Positions 1 through 5,133 of a stretch of 7,163 bases of DNA are shown here, piece after piece (within the stretch, counting starts at the first letter, position 1; each line of letters opens with the position of its first letter). This stretch comes from Nitrospirota bacterium (GTDB lineage: Bacteria; Nitrospirota_A; Leptospirillia; Leptospirillales; Leptospirillaceae): positions 1-7,163 of the forward strand of contig JAJYPO010000113.1 of NCBI GenBank assembly GCA_021795275.1. Reading direction: 5' to 3'. The translations under genes and the position numbers were made by a program. Below the pieces are notes generated by a model, which saw nothing but the letters and a program-made list of their open reading frames with translations, was not told the origin of the DNA and ran no database searches.

Positions 1-343
1 CGGCGTGGCCGAGGCCGAGGGCCTCCTTCTGGCGAAGATAGAGGATCTGGGCCAGGTTCGAGATTTTCTGGAGTTCGGAGAGGAGGGCGTGCTTGTTCTT
101 TTTCTTGAGGACGTCCTCGAGCTCGTAGGAGATGTCGAAATGGTCCTCGATGGCGCGCTTGCCCCGGCCGGTCACCATGACCATCTGTTCGATCCCGGCC
201 GCCACGGCCTCCTCCACCACATACTGCACCACCGGCTTGTCGATGACCGGCAGCATCTCCTTGGGGGAGCTCTTGGTCATGGGGAGAAAGCGGGTGCCGT
301 GGCCCGCCAGCGGGAAAACGGCCTTTCGGACGACAGGATGCAT
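1..343 (-). CDS. galU: UTP-glucose-1-phosphate uridylyltransferase, N-terminal part (runs off the window)
   Basis: GalU makes UDP-glucose from UTP and glucose-1-phosphate in the cytoplasm, the precursor for many surface glycans. The 114 codons present begin [20 protein letters not shown] and carry the nucleotide-binding signature G-x-G-T-R-F-L-P (about residues 14-21), followed by [15 protein letters not shown] (23-37), the [14 protein letters not shown] block, and [11 protein letters not shown] at the window edge. All are characteristic of the GalU/GtaB family. The usual family motif is GLGTR and here it is GHGTR, a conservative-position variant I would not over-read. The ATG at 343 is chosen because GGAGG lies 4 bases upstream and the family motifs start immediately after it. 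The gene is separated from the upstream glycosyltransferase by 396 bases that contain a sigma-54-like promoter, so it is probably transcribed independently. The C-terminal part lies outside the window. Confidence 0.95.
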   Translation of the reverse strand, partial: MHPVVRKAVFPLAGHGTRFLPMTKSSPKEMLPVIDKPVVQYVVEEAVAAGIEQMVMVTGRGKRAIEDHFDISYELEDVLKKKNKHALLSELQKISNLAQILYLRQKEALGLGHA

Positions 344-374
344 GGAACCTCCGGGGTTGAGGACAGGGACGTCT

Positions 375-408
375 CGATCGGGAGCTTCGGAATGTTTTGA
401 CCCGATCG
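375..408 (-). repeat. 8-bp inverted repeat at the predicted galU start site and leader
   Basis: Minus-strand arms CGATCGGG (408-401) and CCCGATCG (382-375) are perfectly complementary and flank an 18-base spacer. It sits just downstream of the sigma-54-like element and 23 bases upstream of the galU GGAGG. If transcription starts near 404, only the inner five pairs of the stem would lie in the RNA. A paired protein-binding operator spanning the start site is therefore as likely as an RNA hairpin. Arm centres are 26 bases apart. Confidence 0.45.
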
Positions 409-414
409 TCATCA

Positions 415-430
415 AGCAAGAAATTTGCCA
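415..430 (-). promoter_or_regulatory. Candidate sigma-54 (RpoN) -24/-12 promoter for galU
   Basis: The minus strand reads TGGCAAATTTCTTGCT. Compared with the established consensus TGGCACG-N4-TTGCW, the invariant GG and GC are both present with exactly 10 bases between them. The TGGCA and TTGCT blocks are intact, and only the two bases after TGGCA differ (AA for CG). The element is intergenic and correctly oriented. It predicts a transcript starting near 404 with a leader of about 60 bases before the galU ATG. If real, galU would depend on RpoN and an activating enhancer-binding protein. This is a match by eye; promoter activity has not been shown. Confidence 0.55.
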
Positions 431-554
431 GAAGTTTTTTCGGGGAGGCGGGGAGAGGAGAATCCCTCGAAAAAGAGCCCTGCGGACCGGCCTTTTCCGG
501 GAAGCGCCTCCGGAGAGACTTTCCCCTCTGAACTCCGTTATTTCTTCCCGAGAG

Positions 555-572
555 AAAACCTGTCAGGATTTT
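555..572. promoter_or_regulatory. Near-palindromic possible operator or upstream activator site
   Basis: The plus strand reads AAAACCTGTCAGGATTTT, symmetric about position 563 with one mismatched pair (A/A flanking the CCTG/CAGG core). The 1-base centre makes it a poor RNA hairpin but a reasonable dimer-binding DNA site. It lies about 159 bases upstream of the start predicted from the sigma-54-like element, inside the range where enhancer-binding proteins usually sit. Only one copy is seen, and such proteins often use two or more, so the assignment is tentative. Confidence 0.25.
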
Positions 573-724
573 TTACACTCACAAGGAAAACCGCACGGAG
601 GGGCGATGTCCGTTCGCAGGAATTTTTCCGGCATCGGGGAGCGAGGAGGGGAAGAGGGAGCGTCTGCCTTTCCCCTCTCCAGAGGACCGATCCACGGGAT
701 CTCTTCACCTTCCTGCCCCGGCAT
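563..724 (-). CDS. Possible 53-residue small ORF, Pro-rich with a C-terminal Cys cluster
   Basis: An ATG 15 bases after the stop of the upstream glycosyltransferase opens 53 codons ending in TGA. It is preceded by GGGGAG at 8 bases, an acceptable ribosome-binding site. The product begins MPGQEGEEIPWIGPLERGKA, has a Pro/Ser/Arg-rich middle, and ends with three cysteines in PPCGFPCECKKS. There is no signal peptide or membrane segment. I do not recognise a family. Against it: frames of this length arise often by chance in GC-rich DNA, the middle looks low-complexity, and the reading frame covers a stem-loop and a palindrome that could instead be the functional elements. It is listed because its position and start signal are coherent. 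Confidence 0.2.
   Translation of the reverse strand: MPGQEGEEIPWIGPLERGKADAPSSPPRSPMPEKFLRTDIAPPCGFPCECKKS
646..677 (-). repeat. Stem-loop downstream of the GT-C gene
   Basis: Minus-strand arms GAGGGGAA (677-670) and TTCCCCTC (653-646) pair perfectly over 8 bases around a 16-base loop that can extend the stem slightly. It begins about 63 bases past the stop codon of the glycosyltransferase gene. No U-tract follows, so it is not a standard intrinsic terminator. It could protect a 3' end from exonucleases, or be an accident of the purine-rich composition. It also falls inside the possible small ORF. Confidence 0.3.
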
Positions 725-739
725 TCCCAAATCTCCCCT

Positions 740-2005
740 CTAAATCACCCAGTACCCCTCGATCATGAGCTCGGACTCCAGGAAAGAGAGGACGGCGAAA
801 ACGATCACCAAGACCCTGGCCAGCTCGGGATGGCGCTCCCGGAGGACACCCACGCCCAGAAAGACCGGGATGACCGGATAGATCAGCCGAACGGTCGCCT
901 TGATCCCGCTCACGCTCGCCATGAACCACCAGTATCCTCCGAGGAAAAGGAGGGCGAAGAGGAGAAAGTGCCAGGGGACGGCCTTGCGCTCGACCCAGAG
1001 GAGCCCGGCGAAGACGACCAGCATGAAGAGATTGATCAGATAATGGACATGCATGTCCATATGCTTGATGTTGCCGTGGGTGATCGCCTGGACGAAATGG
1101 GCCGGATGATGCTGGGCCACCATGTTCTTCAGAAAGAAGAAATTGTAGACGCGCTGGAGGAGCCCTCCGGATTTTTCCCAGGCCTCCTGGACCCTGATGA
1201 AGGCCAGGGGGTCATGAAAGGCCACCGCCTGGTAGAGAAGAAAAGAGGCGAAGCCGGAAAAGGCCGCCAGGGAAAGGGCCGCGGCCAGGGGAAGCTTCCT
1301 CGCGATTTTTGCCACCATGGAGCCGGGCACATGTTTGAGCTCCGCCCATTGATCCACCGCCCACTTGATCACGACGGACAGACTCAGAAAGACCATGAGC
1401 GGACCGGCGGCGGAGCCGATGCCGCTCCAGAGGGCCGCCCTCCAGATCTTTCCCTCGAGCAGGGCCAGAAGGGCCAGGATGGCCAGAAGATTCATGAGGG
1501 AGACAGGGTAGGCCCTGACAAAAAAGACGTTTCCCGGGTAGAAAAGATACGCCGCAAGCGCCACCCGGGCCGACGTCTCGCCCAGGAGGCTCCGGGCCAG
1601 GCGATAGAACGCCACGGAGGAGAGGAGTCCGAAAAAAATCGCCGGAACGAGGAGCGTCAGAGGGTTGCCCAGCGGAAAGACGACCCCCAGGATCTTCTCC
1701 ACCACGGCGTAGAGGGGAAAGTAGGCGATGTTCTGAATCTTGTGGGAGTCTCCGTTCCAGGAGTATCCTTCCGTGGCGATGCTGGTCAGCCTCTTCGCAT
1801 CCCACATCGTGGCCAGGACCTGGGTCGTGTCCGAGGAGACGTATTCCCAGCCCCGGGCGACATAATTCTTTCCGACCCAGATCCCTGTCACGATGATCAG
1901 GAGGGAGACCGCATAGAGAAAAATCGGGTAAAGGATCCCCTCATATTTTCGGAGAGGCTCTTTCATGAAGGTCGCTGGGGGAGAGACTGTCTCGGCAGAT
2001 GACAT
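740..2005 (-). CDS. PIG-V-like integral membrane glycosyltransferase (GT-C fold)
   Basis: A 421-residue hydrophobic protein with many predicted membrane segments (first about 23-44, last about 393-410). PIG-V-type enzymes use polyprenyl-phosphate-mannose to add mannose on the non-cytoplasmic face. Family-like motifs visible here are WDAKRLTSIATEGY (68-81), IAYFPLY (93-99), HDPLAFIRVQEAW (264-276), and TVRLIYPVIP (371-380) near the C-terminus. The acidic WD after the first membrane segment is the expected catalytic region. In bacteria the donor is probably undecaprenyl-phosphate-hexose, plausibly supplied by the DPM1/GtrB-like enzyme encoded just upstream. Sugar and acceptor are unknown. The start at 2005 has GAGGAG 8 bases upstream; the next Met (1966) has no such site. 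The frame continues open to 2443, but that stretch lies inside the upstream gene. Odd points are a His/Met-rich loop at 298-321 and YPVSL where relatives often have an acidic residue (Y-x-E-S-L). Confidence 0.75.
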   Translation of the reverse strand: MSSAETVSPPATFMKEPLRKYEGILYPIFLYAVSLLIIVTGIWVGKNYVARGWEYVSSDTTQVLATMWDAKRLTSIATEGYSWNGDSHKIQNIAYFPLYAVVEKILGVVFPLGNPLTLLVPAIFFGLLSSVAFYRLARSLLGETSARVALAAYLFYPGNVFFVRAYPVSLMNLLAILALLALLEGKIWRAALWSGIGSAAGPLMVFLSLSVVIKWAVDQWAELKHVPGSMVAKIARKLPLAAALSLAAFSGFASFLLYQAVAFHDPLAFIRVQEAWEKSGGLLQRVYNFFFLKNMVAQHHPAHFVQAITHGNIKHMDMHVHYLINLFMLVVFAGLLWVERKAVPWHFLLFALLFLGGYWWFMASVSGIKATVRLIYPVIPVFLGVGVLRERHPELARVLVIVFAVLSFLESELMIEGYWVI

Positions 2006-2023
2006 CGCACGAACTCCTCGGGG

Positions 2024-2042
2024 GTTGTATTCCGGAGACAAC
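2024..2042. repeat. Short inverted repeat before the GT-C ribosome-binding site
   Basis: On the plus strand GTTGT (2024-2028) and ACAAC (2038-2042) flank a centre that contains the palindrome TCCGGA. A second TCCGGAA on the minus strand begins 15 bases before the one in the centre. The structure ends just upstream of the GAGGAG of the glycosyltransferase gene, so it could affect translation. The 5-bp arms are short and coincidence is quite possible. Confidence 0.2.
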
Positions 2043-2116
2043 ACTTCCGGATCATGGAGGGTGTGAAAAACGAGCCCGGAGGCCTTGAAGAAATTTGCGT
2101 CTGGCGTTCTGTTCCC

Positions 2117-2134
2117 AAAAAAGGACGGCCCCTT
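2117..2134 (-). terminator. Weak terminator- or attenuator-like hairpin at the end of the GT2 gene
   Basis: The minus strand reads AAGGGGCCGTCCTTTTTT, overlapping the stop codon of the upstream gene. AAGGG and TCCTT can form a 5-pair stem (one G-U) around GCCG, followed by more T residues. The stem is short, so at most it would cause partial termination. Nothing else in the 127-base gap before the next gene looks like a strong promoter. That leaves open whether the two glycosyltransferase genes are co-transcribed with attenuation. Confidence 0.25.
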
Positions 2135-3188
2135 ACATCGATGGACGGCCTTCTTGGGTCTTCTGGTGCACCTTCCGGACGATATAGGTGGGCCGCTGTT
2201 TGGTTTCGATATAGATGCGGCCGATGTACTCTCCCAGGACCCCGACGCTGATGAGCTGAAGGCTCCCGATGAACAGGATCGAGACCAGCAGGGAGGCATA
2301 TCCCGGGACATCGACCCCGAAGACGATGGTCCGGACCGCGATGAACGAGCCGTAGAAAAAGGCGAACAGGGCCCCGATGCTCCCGATGTAGGTCCAGACC
2401 CGAAGGGGAGCGGTGCTGAAGCTGGTGATTCCCTCCAGGGCAAAGTTCCAGAGCTTCCAGGCGGAAAGTTTCGACGATCCCGTCTTCCTCGGCTTTCTGA
2501 CGTAGCTCACCGAGACCGTCCGGAAGCCCACCCATGTAAAGAGCCCCTTCATGAACCGCTGTCGTTCCGGGAGCTGCTTGAGGGAGTCCACCACAACCCG
2601 GTCCATCAGTCGAAAGTCTCCGACGTTTTCGGGAACCTTGACGTTGGAGAGCCTGTTGTGGAGGCGATAGAAGAGCTCGGCGGTCTTGCGCTTCATGAAG
2701 GTATCGGAACGGCGGTCCGAACGATGCGCCAGCACCATCTCCGCCCCCTTGCGCCATTCCTCGATCAGGAGGGGAATGATCTCGGGAGGATCCTGGAGAT
2801 CCGCATCGATGGGGATGATGGCGTCTCCCCGGGCGGCATCGATCCCGGAGGTCAGGGCCGCCTCCTTCCCGAAGTTTCTGGAGAGCTCAAGCACCCGGAA
2901 GCGGGAGTCCGACTCGGCCACCTCGAGAAGAAACTCGAGGGTCCTGTCGCGGCTTCCGTCGTCCACGCAGACGACCTCGAAGACGATTCCCGGGATCTGC
3001 TCCATGATCGGCACGATCGCCTCATGGAAATACCGGACACCCTCACCCTCGTTGTAGAAGGGAACCACCAGGGAGATGAAATCCTTTGCGGAACCCTTCG
3101 TCTCCGCCACCGGGGCCGTGGGGTGCGGTCCCTCCCCCGGGAGGGACCGGGCTTCTTCCTGGGGCCACAGGCCGGTCGGTCGATTCAT
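2133..3188 (-). CDS. GtrB/DPM1-like polyprenyl-phosphate glycosyltransferase, family 2, membrane-anchored
   Basis: A 351-residue protein. A GT-A fold begins at FISLVVPFYNEGEG (37-50), after an unconserved Pro/Glu-rich N-terminal tail of about 35 residues. Nucleotide-sugar and metal motifs are VCVDDGSRD (73-81) and PIDADLQDPPE (126-136, with the DAD). GDFRLMDR (190-197) and QRFMKG (210-215) are typical of the GtrB/DPM1 group. Two membrane segments follow (about 267-289 and 298-318), then LGEYIGRIYIETKQRPTYIV, the standard C-terminal signature of bactoprenol glucosyltransferases. Such enzymes transfer glucose, mannose or a related sugar from a nucleotide donor to undecaprenyl phosphate on the cytoplasmic face. 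The substrate cannot be read from sequence; nearby galU makes UDP-glucose reasonable. The start at 3188 has GAGGAGG 6 bases upstream, an excellent site. The next gene is a GT-C enzyme that could use its product. No GtrA-type flippase lies beside it. Confidence 0.88.
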   Translation of the reverse strand: MNRPTGLWPQEEARSLPGEGPHPTAPVAETKGSAKDFISLVVPFYNEGEGVRYFHEAIVPIMEQIPGIVFEVVCVDDGSRDRTLEFLLEVAESDSRFRVLELSRNFGKEAALTSGIDAARGDAIIPIDADLQDPPEIIPLLIEEWRKGAEMVLAHRSDRRSDTFMKRKTAELFYRLHNRLSNVKVPENVGDFRLMDRVVVDSLKQLPERQRFMKGLFTWVGFRTVSVSYVRKPRKTGSSKLSAWKLWNFALEGITSFSTAPLRVWTYIGSIGALFAFFYGSFIAVRTIVFGVDVPGYASLLVSILFIGSLQLISVGVLGEYIGRIYIETKQRPTYIVRKVHQKTQEGRPSM

Positions 3189-3267
3189 GGGGAGCCTCCT
3201 CTCCTTCGTCTGGACGGGGACGGACGGGAGGACCTCCTGTCCGGAAAGGGCCAGGTCAGGGTCCTAT
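3189..3267. other. 79-base gap between ABC transporter and GT2 genes
   Basis: On the minus strand it holds an AGGAGGTCCTCC palindrome (centred near 3231), GTCC repeats, and the strong ribosome-binding site of the downstream glycosyltransferase. There is no recognisable promoter or U-tract terminator, so read-through from the ABC transporter gene is likely. Confidence 0.4.
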
Positions 3268-5133
3268 TCACCCGGAGACCCCGCCCCGAACCATGGAGGC
3301 AAAGATTCCCTCCCGCTCCATGAGCTCGTGATAGGTTCCGATGTCGGAGATCCGCCCCCGGTCAAGGACCACGATCATGTCGCAGTCCCGGACGGTGGTG
3401 AGCCGGTGGGCGACCATCAGGATCGTCTTCTGCCGCGACAGGGTGGCCAGGGCCTCCATGATGACCGACTCCGTCATGTTGTCGAGGGCGCTCGTCGCCT
3501 CGTCGAGCACCAGCACGGCCGGATCGTGGTAGAGGGCGCGGGCGATGCCGATCCTCTGCCGCTGGCCGCCGGAAAGGCGCACCCCCCGCTCTCCGATCCC
3601 CGTGTCGTAGCCCTTGGGGAGTTCGGAGAGGATGAAGTCGTGGAGGTGTGCGAGCCTCGCCGCCCGAATCACCCGATCCATCTCGATCTCGCCCTCGGGA
3701 ATCCCGAAGGCGATGTTGTTTTTGACGGTGTCGTCGATCAGCATGATCTGCTGGGGAACGTACCCCAGGGAGGCCTGCCATTGCCGGCGGTTTTTCGCGG
3801 TCACGGGGATCCCGTCGATTCTCAGCTCCCCCTCGCCCGGTTCGAGAAGACCCAAGAGGATGTCGAGGGTCGTCGTCTTCCCCGACCCGGTGGATCCCAC
3901 GATCCCCACCGAGACATTGGCGGGAATGGTCAGGGAGACCCGATCGAGGACTTTTTCCTCCCGTCCCGGGTAGGAGAAGGAGACCTCCGAAAGGCAGATC
4001 TCCCGGCGGAGGGGAAGCGGCTGTGAGACCGGGGAAGGAACGGTCGGGATCGAAACGTCTCGGGGTTCCGCCTTCGCTGGCTCCCTCCCCGGCAGGGATT
4101 CGATGTCGGAGACCACCTTGTCGATGGCCGGAAGGTTGAACCGGATCAGGGACCAGTTGGCGAAGATCTGCTGGAGGCTCGGCATGAGACGGTAGCCGGC
4201 CAGGGCGTAAAGGGAGATCAGGGGGAGCGTCGTGGCAAGATTGCCCCCCATGGAGAGAAGGGCGAGCACGATGACGATGATCCCCCCGAAGGCCAGCGTC
4301 TCCATGGCATACCGGGGAAGGAGGGAGACCATCTGGCTTTTGGCCTGGAAGTAGGTATAGCGCTCGACCGGGATGGCGAAGAGGTTGAAGAATGCCTCCT
4401 CGCGCCCGAGGATCTTGATGTCCTTGATCCCGGAAAAGGTCTCGGAGGCGATCTGGAACCTCCGGGAATTTTCTTTCGACACCTCCTGCCCGGTCCGGGA
4501 AAGGCTCCTTCGGACAAGGAGATAGATTCCCCCGTAGGCCCCTCCCAAGACCAGCCCCGACAAAAGGGCGATTTCAGGGTTGACGACCAGCAAAAGCCCC
4601 AGGATGAACAGGACGATCACCGTCCGGGAGAGAACCGTCAGGAAGGGAATGAGGATATTGTTGACGAGACGGCCGATCTCAAAGAGCGTGTTCTGGGCGA
4701 GCTCGGAGGTGTTGCGGCCCAGAAAGAAAAGATACGGATGGTTCAGGTAGACGGCAAACATCATCTTGGAGAGATCCCGACCGGCGGTGAAGGAAAAGCG
4801 GAGAATGCTCCAGGTGGTCAGGGCCGAGACGAGGTTCGAGAGAAAAAGCACCCCCAGAACGATGGCGCCCAGAAGCATCATGAATTCCCGGGGAGAAAGC
4901 GGGAAGAGCTGATGGAGGGGGGCAATCCAACGATTTTCAAGGGCCAGCCGCGGGTCCACGATCATCCCCATGAAGGGCATGATCGAGGCGACCCCTGCGA
5001 TTTCAAAAAAGCCCGAGGCAAAGACCAGAAGGGCCAGGACGAGGAGTTTCCTGCGGTGGGCCGGAGTCAGGAGCCCATAGAGACGGGAGAAGGGGGAGGC
5101 CCCCCCCGTCCTGCGTCCGGACGCGCCGCTCAT
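3268..5133 (-). CDS. PglK-type ABC exporter, probable lipid-linked oligosaccharide flippase
   Basis: A 621-residue half-transporter with membrane domain and ATPase in one chain. Six hydrophobic segments are visible (about 29-57, 85-108, 157-183, 186-207, 275-295, 302-315), then a Pro-rich linker (347-376) and the ATPase. The ATPase has Walker A GSTGSGKTT (413-421, Lys419), Q-loop YVPQQ (Gln461), signature LSGGQ (520-524), Walker B VLVLDE (540-545) and switch His576. It would act as a homodimer. The stretch WQASLGYVPQQIMLIDDTVK with NIAFG and GERGVRLSGGQRQRIGIARA most resembles PglK, the flippase for undecaprenyl-diphosphate oligosaccharides in Campylobacter glycosylation, though MsbA-like lipid export cannot be excluded. 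The ATG at 5133 overlaps the stop of the kinase gene as ATGA. Its ribosome-binding site is weak (AAGGCAGG), which suggests translational coupling. The frame is open further upstream to 5424, but that is inside the kinase gene. Confidence 0.85.
   Translation of the reverse strand: MSGASGRRTGGASPFSRLYGLLTPAHRRKLLVLALLVFASGFFEIAGVASIMPFMGMIVDPRLALENRWIAPLHQLFPLSPREFMMLLGAIVLGVLFLSNLVSALTTWSILRFSFTAGRDLSKMMFAVYLNHPYLFFLGRNTSELAQNTLFEIGRLVNNILIPFLTVLSRTVIVLFILGLLLVVNPEIALLSGLVLGGAYGGIYLLVRRSLSRTGQEVSKENSRRFQIASETFSGIKDIKILGREEAFFNLFAIPVERYTYFQAKSQMVSLLPRYAMETLAFGGIIVIVLALLSMGGNLATTLPLISLYALAGYRLMPSLQQIFANWSLIRFNLPAIDKVVSDIESLPGREPAKAEPRDVSIPTVPSPVSQPLPLRREICLSEVSFSYPGREEKVLDRVSLTIPANVSVGIVGSTGSGKTTTLDILLGLLEPGEGELRIDGIPVTAKNRRQWQASLGYVPQQIMLIDDTVKNNIAFGIPEGEIEMDRVIRAARLAHLHDFILSELPKGYDTGIGERGVRLSGGQRQRIGIARALYHDPAVLVLDEATSALDNMTESVIMEALATLSRQKTILMVAHRLTTVRDCDMIVVLDRGRISDIGTYHELMEREGIFASMVRGGVSG

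Larger units (their letters stand above)
344..739. other. 396-base intergenic region between the GT-C gene and galU
   Basis: This is the only gap over 300 bases. Read on the minus strand it holds, in order: a possible 53-codon ORF starting 15 bases after the upstream stop, an imperfect stem-loop at 677-646, a near-perfect palindrome at 572-555, a sigma-54-like promoter at 430-415, an 8-bp inverted repeat at 408-375, and the galU ribosome-binding site. I found no convincing sigma-70 promoter, and no intrinsic terminator with both a GC-rich stem and a following U-tract. Purine/pyrimidine-biased stretches are common here. Confidence 0.6.

Noticed and set aside
466..510. Intrinsic terminator ending in a T5 run upstream of galU
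   Set aside because: I could not build a stem longer than about three good pairs next to the T-run; arms AGGCC and GGGCT do not match.
425..2002. 525-codon plus-strand open frame antisense to the GT-C gene
   Set aside because: Composition is highly charged with His, Gly, Asp and Arg and shows no domain. It is antisense to a clearly recognisable membrane protein, and such frames are a usual by-product of GC-rich codon use.
1963..2055. 30-codon upstream ORF (starts MIRKCCLRN) overlapping the GT-C start
   Set aside because: No ribosome-binding site before its ATG (pyrimidine-rich instead). It overlaps the true gene out of frame and is the tail of a longer shadow frame.
2006..2443. Longer 567-residue version of the GT-C protein starting at 2443
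   Set aside because: The extra 146 residues lie within and beyond the GT2 gene in another frame, are Ser/Arg/Pro-rich, and contain no membrane segment. The start at 2005 has a good ribosome-binding site.
2085..3323. 412-codon plus-strand open frame antisense to the GT2 gene
   Set aside because: Same charged, low-complexity character. It mirrors a gene with intact family motifs and has no plausible start context.
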